Origin: Pseudomonas sp. CROZ-RG-20F-R04-15
GTDB lineage: Bacteria > Pseudomonadota > Gammaproteobacteria > Pseudomonadales > Pseudomonadaceae
DNA: 64,000 nucleotides
NCBI RefSeq assembly: GCF_022662375.1
Contig: NZ_JAKNQL010000022.1
Span: forward strand, 1 to 64,000
Reading direction: 5' to 3'
In this document: positions 8,829 through 17,097 of the stretch, piece by piece
Layout of the letters: each line of letters begins with the position of its first letter
How positions within the stretch are numbered: the stretch's first letter is position 1
The notes under the pieces: model-generated
What the model saw: only the letters and a program-made list of their open reading frames with translations
Told to the model about the DNA's origin: nothing
Database searches by the model: none
Translations under genes and position numbers: made by a program

Positions 8829-9629
8829 TCACGCTTTACCAAACCCCAGAAAAGAACGCAGTTTATTGCCCCACTTGCGCTCATAGAACGGCGTGGTTTC
8901 CCTGAGAAAGTAATCACTCAGGCCAGCTTCACCTTGGGATACCCGGCACAAATCAACCGGCTCTCCCTGCGGCGCGGTATCTCCTGCAACATTGCCCGCC
9001 TCACGCATAACCCGCTCAATATCGCCGTCCGCCTCGATACCCACGATCAAGTGCGGTTTTTCATCGACCGAGGTGTCATGCATCAATGCCAGAAACGCGC
9101 GCTTCACATTGGAATGTTTGGCGAGCAATTGCGTGAGCGAGTGGACCATTTGTGACGGGTATTCGGCAGGCTGTCCGAGCAGCACGTTGGTTTCTTTCTC
9201 GACCGTGCGTTGCGTGGCGGTCTGGCCAACGGCGTCGGCGAGCAAATTGTGCACCTCTTGCGGGAAAAACTCTTTGCCGTACGGCGACTTGGGATTCAGG
9301 CAGAGCAGGGCGCCCAGTGTGATTTCGAACAACGATCGGGCGGGTATTTCGAGGTAGGTCTGCTCGCTGTCGATGGACTGTTGCAGTGTTTGCAGTGACG
9401 AGAAAAACGGGATGACCGGGGTGCCGTCCGGTTTTTGCCAGTGGGCAATGCTGATGTTGCTGCCAGCTTGGAGATTGACGTGGCCGTCTGCCTCTCCGGC
9501 GGTGCCGAGGATGTAAACGTTCGAATTCAACAGGGTGTTGAAAAACTCCGGACGATGTGCCGGTTCGTCGGCGGCCCGTTTGAGGCTTTTTTCCAGCAGG
9601 TTTTCTGGTTGGGTATCCATGGTATTCAT
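8829..9629 (-). CDS. SseB-like protein (enhanced serine sensitivity)
   Basis: A 266-aa soluble protein with the SseB N-domain pattern (PEFFNTLLNSNVYIL, then GTPVIPFFSSLQTL, then ARSLFEITLG, LNPKSPYGKEF) and a C-terminal SseB_C-like part (VKRAFLALMHD, PHLIVGIEAD). The biochemical role of the family is not known; in E. coli extra copies make cells serine sensitive. The start MNTMDTQ at 9629 or MDTQ at 9620 cannot be decided, since neither has a good ribosome site. Confidence 0.8.
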   Translation of the reverse strand: MNTMDTQPENLLEKSLKRAADEPAHRPEFFNTLLNSNVYILGTAGEADGHVNLQAGSNISIAHWQKPDGTPVIPFFSSLQTLQQSIDSEQTYLEIPARSLFEITLGALLCLNPKSPYGKEFFPQEVHNLLADAVGQTATQRTVEKETNVLLGQPAEYPSQMVHSLTQLLAKHSNVKRAFLALMHDTSVDEKPHLIVGIEADGDIERVMREAGNVAGDTAPQGEPVDLCRVSQGEAGLSDYFLRETTPFYERKWGNKLRSFLGFGKA

Positions 9630-9695
9630 CCGTGATTCGGTCAAAAACAGGGCGAAGCGTAGATCAGTTACATCGACGCTGGCTCGACTGACGCC

Positions 9696-9785
9696 TTCGC
9701 GGGCAAGCCCGCTCCCACAGGTTTTCGGGTTGCTCACAAAGTCGCGGTACAGCGCAAATCATTGTGGGAGCTTGCCTGCAAGCGA
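9696..9785. repeat. REP pair
   Basis: Two inverted REP units: TTCGCGGGCAAGCCCGCTCC with CACA at 9696-9719, and TGTGGGAGCTTGCCTGCAAG at 9763-9782, separated by 43 bp. This is the usual Pseudomonas head-to-head arrangement, in the 219-bp gap between sseB and a TonB receptor. Confidence 0.85.
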
Positions 9786-9848
9786 TTCCGGTGGCTCAGT
9801 CAAACCATTCGGCACAGCCAGTGCGCCATCGCCAGCAGGGAGAAGATA

Positions 9849-11975
9849 TCAGAGCAAACTCCACGAAACCCCAACATAAACCCCCATCCCTTCACCCGGC
9901 GTTGACCGCGCTGCATCCAGTCCCTTGTCGTCATACCCCGGTGTAACCGTCGCCGCGTAGTGCTTGTTGGTCAGATTGCGCATATCCACCCAACCCTGCC
10001 AGTCACCCTTCGGCGCGTTGTAGCCCAGTGTCGCGCCAAACAATGCGTAAGGATCGGCGTAATAACTGTTGGCGTAATCCACGGCAACTTTCGACACCAG
10101 TTGCGTATTCACCGCCGCAAAGAACCCCTGCGGCCAGTCGTAACGCAATTCGCCCTGGTAGTAATGCATCGGCAGACCGGGCAGGCGGTTGTCGCCAAAA
10201 CGATCATCATCGCGATAGTGGAAATCACTGAAGGTATACGCCTGTCGCAAGCTCAACTGACGGCCATCAGCCGCCGACCAGAGTTTGCTGTTCAGGCTGG
10301 CTTCAACACCTTGGTGCACGGTCGGGCTGGCGTTCAACTCATACGGCGTGACGGCATTGGCATCCGGCAACACCGACAGCAACTCATGCCGAACCTGCGC
10401 GTAGTACCACGCCAGACTCCATTCGCCGACAGCGCTGTCGCCACGGCCACCCAGTTCCAGTGTGGTGGCGGTCTGGTTCTGCAGTTTGATCGGGTCTTTT
10501 TGCGTGCCGGTCGCGGCGCCATTACCCGCCGGGAAGCGCACGTTGGAGCTGTAGATCAGCGACCACGGGTGCGGCGCTTCAACCGAGCGGCTGAGGTTGC
10601 CGAACACTTGCAGGTCCGGGGTGATCTGGTAACGCAGACCCAGGCGCGGCGCGTAATCCCAGTCGTTCATGCTGGTTTTGCCGCCGCTTTGCGGGTAGGT
10701 CACGTCGCTTTCGCGGCGGGTGTAGATGGCGGCGAGGCCGGTGGTCAGCCACAGGTCGTCGGCGATTTCCAGGTCGTTGCCGAAGTGCAGAACGGTGTCC
10801 GAACCCTGATAGGTGAAGTTACGCATGCGCGTGCCCGGCAGGTAATTGGCGGTGTTGCCGCTGGGGATGCGCACAAACTCACTGGCGCCGTCGTTCGGCA
10901 GGTGTTTGGTCACGCGCAGGCCGACGTTGCTGCGGCTTTCCATGCCGAAAATCGTGTCGCGGCGTTTGTAGTCGAAAGTGCCGCTGACGTCGGTGTAGGC
11001 GACTTTCAAGCGGTTCGGGCCTTCGCGCAGGTCCATCGGGTAGTCGTGGTAGACGAGGCCGGTCTGGATGCTCGAATCGTCGTCGATGTAATAGGTGGTC
11101 TTGTTGCCGATGAAGGTGCTGCCCGGTTGTTTGCGGCTGTCGTCGCGCGCCACGTAAGACGGATTGGCCGCCCGCGGCGAGTGTTCGATGGAGTGCTTGG
11201 TCACGCGGCCGGCGAGGTCGTTGTCGGTCTCGCGGTAGCGGATATAGAAGCGGGTTTCCAGATTCGGGTTGAAGCGATAGCCGAAATTGGCGATCACGCC
11301 TTTGCTTTCGCTGGCGGTGTGATCCTGGTAGCCGTCGGCGTTGGAGTCGGTGAGCGACACGTAGTAATCGAAATCGCCGAGCACTTGCCCGGAGCTGACC
11401 TGACGCTGCTGATAGCCGTGGCTGCCGGTGGCGTAGCGCACTTGCAGTTTCGGCGCGGTGTAGCCGGTGTGGCTGACGTAGTCGATGGCGCCGCCGAGCG
11501 CCAGCGAGCCACGATCAAAACCGTTGGCGCCGCGCAGCACTTCAACGTGATCGACCCACAGCGGTTCGAGCAATTCGTACGGCGTGCCGCCCGGACCGCT
11601 CAGCGGCAGACCGTCGAGCATCGTGTACAGCCCCGACGCGTGGGCGCCCGGCGCGCGGTTGATGCCTGAGCCACGCACCGAGATTTTCACGCCTTCATTG
11701 CCCGCCGACTGCGCATAAACCCCTGGCTGATACGCCAGCACATCCTGATTGCTCGCCACGCGGCCCTGCAACGGCTGACGCATGTCGACCACGTTGGTGC
11801 CGCCGGGCACTTGTTCCAGGCGGGCCCTGGCTTCTTCAACACTGGCGTCGGAACCCCGTTGCTCATCTGCCGAAATCAGTACTTGCCCCAACTCCAGACC
11901 TTGAGTCTCGGCCATGGCCGGGCAGGCGAGGGCCAGGCCGAGCAGGGCGGTGGGCAGGGATTTGGGCGACGGCAT
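9849..11975 (-). CDS. TonB-dependent outer-membrane receptor
   Basis: A 708-aa outer-membrane receptor for an unidentified substrate, probably an iron chelate. It has a signal peptide (LGLALACPAMA), a plug domain directly after (QPGVYAQSAGNEGVKISVRGSG, LDGLPLSGPGGTPYE, VEVLRGANGFDRGSLALGGAID) and a long beta-barrel with Y/W-rich strands. There is no N-terminal signalling domain, so it is not a FecA/FpvA-type transducer. The start at 11975 is supported by TGGAG 6 nt upstream; the reading could extend upstream but without export logic. It is divergent from ppk2. I saw no convincing Fur box here. Confidence 0.93.
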   Translation of the reverse strand: MPSPKSLPTALLGLALACPAMAETQGLELGQVLISADEQRGSDASVEEARARLEQVPGGTNVVDMRQPLQGRVASNQDVLAYQPGVYAQSAGNEGVKISVRGSGINRAPGAHASGLYTMLDGLPLSGPGGTPYELLEPLWVDHVEVLRGANGFDRGSLALGGAIDYVSHTGYTAPKLQVRYATGSHGYQQRQVSSGQVLGDFDYYVSLTDSNADGYQDHTASESKGVIANFGYRFNPNLETRFYIRYRETDNDLAGRVTKHSIEHSPRAANPSYVARDDSRKQPGSTFIGNKTTYYIDDDSSIQTGLVYHDYPMDLREGPNRLKVAYTDVSGTFDYKRRDTIFGMESRSNVGLRVTKHLPNDGASEFVRIPSGNTANYLPGTRMRNFTYQGSDTVLHFGNDLEIADDLWLTTGLAAIYTRRESDVTYPQSGGKTSMNDWDYAPRLGLRYQITPDLQVFGNLSRSVEAPHPWSLIYSSNVRFPAGNGAATGTQKDPIKLQNQTATTLELGGRGDSAVGEWSLAWYYAQVRHELLSVLPDANAVTPYELNASPTVHQGVEASLNSKLWSAADGRQLSLRQAYTFSDFHYRDDDRFGDNRLPGLPMHYYQGELRYDWPQGFFAAVNTQLVSKVAVDYANSYYADPYALFGATLGYNAPKGDWQGWVDMRNLTNKHYAATVTPGYDDKGLDAARSTPGEGMGVYVGVSWSLL

Positions 11976-12163
11976 CAAAAAACTCCAGGCAGGCAAGAAC
12001 GGGCAATGAACAGTGCGACGTAACAAAGAACGAACGAAACACATGGCAATTTGGCTTTTTGCCCGGCAATGGCAATCAGCACGGCATGGACTAACCTCAC
12101 GTGTCTGGTTTGTCCCGTCAATCAACACTCTGTTTCTGCATTTATTGGAGAGAGGCCAAGGTC

Positions 12164-12979
12164 ATGGCAAAAGGCAAAAAGAAGGCCGCCACGGCGCCTG
12201 AAAGTCCCAAGCTGAAAAACAAGGATTACCTCGATCAACTACGCAAATTGCACGTTGAACTGGTCAAGTTGCAGGAGTGGGTGATCGCCAAGGGCGTCAA
12301 GGTCTGCATCGTCTTCGAGGGACGTGATGGCGCGGGCAAGGGCGGTACGATCAAGGCGTTGACCGAGCGCGTCAGCCCGCGAGTCTTCCGCGTAGTGGCG
12401 CTGCCGGCACCGACCGATCGCGAGAAAAGCCAGATGCATGTGCAGCGTTATCTGCCGTATCTACCGGCGGCAGGCGAAGTGGTGATCTTCGATCGCAGTT
12501 GGTACAACCGCGCGGGTGTCGAGCGGGTGATGGGGTTCTGCACCGATGAGCAGGCCGACAAATTCCTCAGATCGATTCCCTGGGTCGAGCACGCGATCGT
12601 CCAGTCCGGGGTGATCCTGCTCAAGTACTGGCTGGAGGTCAGCCCCGAAGAGCAGACCCGCCGGCTTGAGGCGCGGATCAACGACGGGCGCAAGACCTGG
12701 AAACTCACACCGATGGACCTCAAGTCCTACAGCCGCTGGTACGACTACTCACGGGCGCGGGATGAAATGTTCAAGCACTCCGACACCGAACACGCGCCAT
12801 GGCTGGTGGCCGACTCCAACGACAAACGCCGCGCACGCCTGAATATCATCACCGATGTGCTCAGTCGCATTCCGTATGAGGATGTGAAGCGCGAGAAGGT
12901 CGAGTTGCCCAAACGGCAGAAGCCGGGCAAGTACCGTGATCCGGATTATCCGTATAAACGTGTAGCGGAAAAGTTCTGA
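12164..12979 (+). CDS. ppk2: Polyphosphate kinase 2
   Basis: A 271-aa single-domain PPK2. It shows Walker A FEGRDGAGKGG (~residue 50), the lid and Walker B block VVIFDRSWYNRAGVERVMGF, and KSYSRWYDYSRARDEM, all typical of class I PPK2, which phosphorylates nucleoside diphosphates with polyphosphate. The Lys-rich N-terminus (MAKGKKKAA) is usual. The start at 12164 is preceded by GGAGAGAGGCC; an upstream in-frame ATG at 12101 has no conservation logic. Confidence 0.95.
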   Translation: MAKGKKKAATAPESPKLKNKDYLDQLRKLHVELVKLQEWVIAKGVKVCIVFEGRDGAGKGGTIKALTERVSPRVFRVVALPAPTDREKSQMHVQRYLPYLPAAGEVVIFDRSWYNRAGVERVMGFCTDEQADKFLRSIPWVEHAIVQSGVILLKYWLEVSPEEQTRRLEARINDGRKTWKLTPMDLKSYSRWYDYSRARDEMFKHSDTEHAPWLVADSNDKRRARLNIITDVLSRIPYEDVKREKVELPKRQKPGKYRDPDYPYKRVAEKF

Positions 12980-12982
12980 GGC

Positions 12983-13012
12983 GGTGGCGCTTACCGCTGG
13001 GCAAGCGCCACC
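12983..13012. terminator. Bidirectional hairpin between convergent genes
   Basis: Perfect 10-bp arms GGTGGCGCTT / AAGCGCCACC with a 10-nt loop lie between the ppk2 stop and the convergent gene at 13018. There is no clear T run, so it is a candidate stop or a protecting 3' stem. Confidence 0.6.
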
Positions 13013-13017
13013 TGGGA

Positions 13018-13857
13018 TTAAACGACGCTTGCGCGAGTCAGGCTGCTGGCGGGGCCAAAACCGGCTGACTTCAAACGGGCGATCAGATCGTCCCGCGCGC
13101 TTTGTCCGCCCGCACGGATGTATTCCAATTCGGCTGCGGTGATCAACATCACGCTGACCAGTTTAACGGGGGACAGTGGCATGTCCTCGATTAGCGTCGG
13201 GAAATCCGCTTCAGGCGCGCCGAGGAGCATGCCGGTCATGTCGTCTTCGGTGACGAACTGCTCCGGCAACTGATCGCACATGTAGTCCGATTTGCTGAAA
13301 CCAGGGATCTCGAATGACAACGAACCGTATTTTTCCAGACGCTCGGTGAGACCGCCGGCGTAGGCGACCTCCCTTGCGAGGTGCTTCAATAACTCGAAGG
13401 CCCAACTGCGGGTGAACGGATCAACGTCACCCACTGCACCGCGCGCATGCTCGGGGATGTCGGCAGTTTCGATGAACAGTTCCATCTCGAACCCGTTGCC
13501 CAGACCCTCGACACCATCGAAAGGGTCTGACATGCCTTCGGTGGCAAAGATGATCGAGTCGCCGCGGCGCACCACGCGATAGGCCTGTCGCGTCGATGGC
13601 CAGTCCGGGCCGCCCATGAAACTCGGACTGAACGCATAGCCCAGTACATCGCGCTCACTGACACCGATCGTGTTCCAGTGCTGATCAAGGCACTTTTGAG
13701 TGGCTTCTCTGACTGCCAGATTGGCCTTTTCCGCCTCGCTCAAATCGTCATAGGAGAATGTTTCGTAGTGTTCTTCGGTGGGTTCTGGAGTTTGAGCTGG
13801 CCCGGCGACCGGTTTTTTCAATGAGGCGAAAAGTTTTTTAAAAAATTGCACAGGCAT
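13018..13857 (-). CDS. Suppressor-of-fused-like (SUFU) domain protein
   Basis: A 279-aa soluble protein. After a basic N-terminus (FFKKLFASLKKP) and a Pro-rich linker, residues ~60-270 resemble bacterial SUFU-domain proteins: FELLKHLAREV, LEKYGSLSFEIPGF, then the hydrophobic block SPVKLVSVMLITAAELEYI. The function of bacterial SUFU proteins is mostly unknown; several occur as immunity proteins. The start is uncertain: the ATG at 13857 directly abuts AAGGA, and a GTG at 13866 is also possible. The family call is moderate. Confidence 0.6.
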   Translation of the reverse strand: MPVQFFKKLFASLKKPVAGPAQTPEPTEEHYETFSYDDLSEAEKANLAVREATQKCLDQHWNTIGVSERDVLGYAFSPSFMGGPDWPSTRQAYRVVRRGDSIIFATEGMSDPFDGVEGLGNGFEMELFIETADIPEHARGAVGDVDPFTRSWAFELLKHLAREVAYAGGLTERLEKYGSLSFEIPGFSKSDYMCDQLPEQFVTEDDMTGMLLGAPEADFPTLIEDMPLSPVKLVSVMLITAAELEYIRAGGQSARDDLIARLKSAGFGPASSLTRASVV

Positions 13858-14022
13858 TCCTTGCACGGTCGTAATGGTTCTGCCAAATGGCGGGCGCGGG
13901 CAGATTCTCGCATTGGTTTAGAATGATGGCCAATTGATTTCAGCGTTCCTTCTGTCGATTGCCCTGAACCATCGCGATCTCGTTTCTTTCTACCCGTGGA
14001 GTCCTTCACGAGATCATCCCCG

Positions 14023-14238
14023 ATGTTCGATCAGCGCAAACAAGCAAAACTGGCGGCATGGCGAAAACTGGCGACGCAAGCGCAGATGCGTCTGGACCCG
14101 GAGGAGCAGTACGACGAACTGCTCAAGGCCGCCGATGAAATGGAGGAGCAGGGGCTGATCACCAGCGCCGAGTGGCGGCAGTTGGTGCGCGATGCGGGCA
14201 ATGTGTTTACTGGTGAATCGGGTCGAACACACGGCTGA
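14023..14238 (+). CDS. Small conserved-looking hypothetical protein
   Basis: A 71-aa charged, helical protein (MFDQRKQAKLAAWRKLATQAQ, then LDPEEQYDELLKAADEMEEQGLI, SAEWRQLVRDAG). Composition and helix pattern look like a real small protein, not a shadow frame, but no family is recognised and the ribosome site is weak. It is convergent with the GGDEF-EAL gene. Confidence 0.55.
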   Translation: MFDQRKQAKLAAWRKLATQAQMRLDPEEQYDELLKAADEMEEQGLITSAEWRQLVRDAGNVFTGESGRTHG

Positions 14239-14263
14239 TCAGTCGGCGGACGTTTCAATACCC

Positions 14264-16876
14264 TCATATCACCCGGCCTTTCTTCAGCTTCAGTTGCGCA
14301 CCTCTGGAATCGCGCAAAAGTCGCGCAAAGGCGACTTTGTCAATCGGCCGGCTCATGAAATAACCCTGCACTTCGTTGCATTGATCGGCACCGAGAATAT
14401 CCAGTTGCTCTTCGGTCTCGACCCCTTCGGCGGTGACGGTCAGGCCCATGGCTTTGCCCAGGCCGATGATCGCCTGCACCACCGCGCGATCATTGGTGCC
14501 GCTGTTGATCGAGGCGATGAAGCGCTTGTCGATCTTGATCCCGTCGAACGGATAAGCACGCAAGTAACCCAGCGATGAATACCCGGTGCCGAAGTCATCC
14601 ATGTTCAGGCGCACGCCGAGCTCTTTCAGGGCATTCATGGTGGTCAGCGCACCGTCGGTGTCGTTGAGCATTACGTTCTCGGTGATCTCCAGTTCCAGGC
14701 GACTGGCCGGGAAGCGGGTTTGCACCAGGACTTCGCGAACATCCTCGACCACATCGCTGACGGCAAACTGCGCGGGCGACAGATTGACCGACAGCAGAAT
14801 GTCTTCCGGCCAGCCCAGCGCAGTTTCGCATGCCTCGCGCAACACCCAGCGCCCCAGCGGCACGATCAGATCGGTCTGCTCCGCCAGCGGTATGAACAGA
14901 TCCGGGCCGAGCAAGCCTTTGGTGGGATGCTGCCAGCGCACCAGCGCTTCGACCGAAACGATGTGCTTGCCATCGACCTTGTAGCGCGGTTGATAGTGCA
15001 GGATGAATTCGTTGTGTTTGAGCGCATGGCGCAAATCATCTTCCATTTGCCGGCGGGTCTGGATCTGGTCGCTCATGTGCGCTTCGAAATAGCACCAAGT
15101 ATTCTTGCCCTCGGATTTGGCCTGATACAGGGCGATGTCGGCATAGCGGATCAGGTCGCTGGGCACGTAACCGTGGCGACGACTGAGCGAAATGCCGATG
15201 CTCGCGCCGATGTGCAGCGGATGATGCTCGAACACCACCGGCTGATGCAGGCTGCCGATCAGGCGGCTGCAGAACTTGTCGATTTCGTTGTGGCTGTCCA
15301 TGCCGTTGAGCACCACGATGAACTCATCGCCGCCCAGTCGTGCGACGAGGTCGTGTTCGCGGGTGCATTCACGCAGGCGCGCGGCGACTTCCTGCAGCAC
15401 CGCATCACCGGCCGGATGGCCGAGCGAATCGTTGATCGGTTTGAAGTTGTCGAGGTCGATCATCAGCAGCGACAGCGGCGGCGCATGTTCCTTGAGCAGC
15501 AGTGCTTCATCGAGATATCGCGCGAGTTTGTTGCGATTGGGCAGACCGGTCAGGGCGTCGTGCATCGATAGATGTTGAATCTGTGCATGGGCGGCGACTT
15601 CGTCGGTGATGTCGCTGGCGGTACCGCGATAGCCGATCACCGTGTGTTTGTCGAAGATCGGCCGGGCGGACAGCCGACAGTGGCGCGTCTGGCCGGAGTG
15701 GTCACGGTAGGTGCAACGCAAGTCACTGGCGCTGTTCTCCTCGGTGAGGTTTCTCAGCCACAGTTCCAGTGGCGTGGTGTCGCAATTCAACAGGTGGCCG
15801 ATATCTTGCCCCAGCCACAGGGTTTGCGGGTAACCGGTCACTTCGCTGAAGCGCGCCGACAGATACGTCAGCGCCAGGTTGCGGTCGACTTCCCAGATCC
15901 AGTCCGACGCGGCTTCGGCCACCGCGCGAAAGCGCTCTTCGCTGGCCTCCAGGCCACGGTTGGCGGCTTCCAGCGCCTGGTTGGAGCTCTGCATGACGGC
16001 AAAACTCTGGTCGACGTATTGCGATGAGCGCAAGGCGTGCCGAAAGAAATAGGCGGTCAGCAGCATCAGCACCACCATCGTCGCGCCGAGAGGCGGCAGC
16101 AACGACCACAATAAATGTTGTCCGGGCCGTTCCAGGTCGGCGATCAGGCTGTAACCGGTGTTGTCCAGCGCCACTCGCGGGCGGTCGGGCGCAAGGGTTT
16201 CGTCCGGCGCCAGGGTCAGATTGCGCAAGCCGTAGCCGCTGCCGATCAGGCGCAATTTGGTCGGGGTGAGTTTATCGACGAACACCAGCACCGAGGTTTT
16301 CTGCGCGGCGTCCAGCGGCCGCTCATCATTGGGAATGATCGCCGCCGCCGACACCAGCGCCGGCCAGCCTTCGAACAGCGAGTAGGTGCTGACCGGTTTG
16401 CTCAGATCGCTCTGCCCCTGAACCTGATCCAGCAGCGATGCCGCACTGACCTGCAGATACGCCGACAGATCGGCATCGAGTAGTTGCCCTCGTACCACGG
16501 CGTATTTAGTGCGCTCGCGGTCGAGTACGAACACGCCGTCATAGCCGTCACTGGTGAACAGGGTCTTGCCGATGTTCTGCTCGGTATAGGCCCAGTTGGT
16601 GTCGACCTGATCGTTCAAATGCTCGTAAGCCGTGGTCCAGTAGGCGTAGCTGGTGATGTAGTTTTTCGACGCGGTGATGCGGTTTTCCAGGGCGCGGGCT
16701 GAGTAGAAGCGGGTTTTGTTGATTTCCTCGCTATCCAGCGCATTGGCAATCCCCAGCAAAGCCACCGTCGCGGCAATCACGCCGCTGACGAACAGCGCAC
16801 CCACGGCGATGGCCAGGCGCCGGGTGACGGCGCTTTGGCGGGGAGGAAGAGGGGCTGCATAGCTGGAAATGTCCAT
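14264..16876 (-). CDS. CHASE4-PAS-GGDEF-EAL cyclic-di-GMP enzyme
   Basis: An 870-aa membrane protein. A first TM segment (~22-45) and a second (~265-290) enclose a periplasmic CHASE4-type sensor (SYAYWTTAYEHLND, YDGVFVLDRE). A PAS domain with its PAC part (~315-440; WIWEVDRN, YRGTASDIT) precedes GGDEF (RLGGDEFIVVL) with an intact RxxD inhibitory site five residues before it. The EAL domain keeps EALVRWQ, SVNLSPAQF, ITENVM, DDFGTGYSS and KID. Both catalytic domains look intact, so it could make or degrade c-di-GMP. AAGGA lies 9 nt before the start. Confidence 0.95.
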   Translation of the reverse strand: MDISSYAAPLPPRQSAVTRRLAIAVGALFVSGVIAATVALLGIANALDSEEINKTRFYSARALENRITASKNYITSYAYWTTAYEHLNDQVDTNWAYTEQNIGKTLFTSDGYDGVFVLDRERTKYAVVRGQLLDADLSAYLQVSAASLLDQVQGQSDLSKPVSTYSLFEGWPALVSAAAIIPNDERPLDAAQKTSVLVFVDKLTPTKLRLIGSGYGLRNLTLAPDETLAPDRPRVALDNTGYSLIADLERPGQHLLWSLLPPLGATMVVLMLLTAYFFRHALRSSQYVDQSFAVMQSSNQALEAANRGLEASEERFRAVAEAASDWIWEVDRNLALTYLSARFSEVTGYPQTLWLGQDIGHLLNCDTTPLELWLRNLTEENSASDLRCTYRDHSGQTRHCRLSARPIFDKHTVIGYRGTASDITDEVAAHAQIQHLSMHDALTGLPNRNKLARYLDEALLLKEHAPPLSLLMIDLDNFKPINDSLGHPAGDAVLQEVAARLRECTREHDLVARLGGDEFIVVLNGMDSHNEIDKFCSRLIGSLHQPVVFEHHPLHIGASIGISLSRRHGYVPSDLIRYADIALYQAKSEGKNTWCYFEAHMSDQIQTRRQMEDDLRHALKHNEFILHYQPRYKVDGKHIVSVEALVRWQHPTKGLLGPDLFIPLAEQTDLIVPLGRWVLREACETALGWPEDILLSVNLSPAQFAVSDVVEDVREVLVQTRFPASRLELEITENVMLNDTDGALTTMNALKELGVRLNMDDFGTGYSSLGYLRAYPFDGIKIDKRFIASINSGTNDRAVVQAIIGLGKAMGLTVTAEGVETEEQLDILGADQCNEVQGYFMSRPIDKVAFARLLRDSRGAQLKLKKGRVI

Positions 16877-17097
16877 GTGCTCGTCCTTGATCCGCTGTCT
16901 TCTGAATCTAGAACCACGGCGCGGGCGCAATGTTCAGATTCTTCTCGGCGACTGCAATGAAAGCGTAGTGAACCCGGCGTGAATTGCCTCCCCAAGTGCA
17001 GGACGCCGATCAGCGGCGATTCCCGAAAGGGCAAGACTTCCCGCGCAAAAACCGGATAATGGCGGCCATTCGTTTAGCCGTATTCTGGTAATCCCGC

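Noticed and set aside
9960..11669. 569-aa open frame on the plus strand opposite the TonB receptor
   Set aside because: It is the antisense shadow of a clear receptor gene; it is rich in Arg/Val/His with no motifs and no ribosome site.
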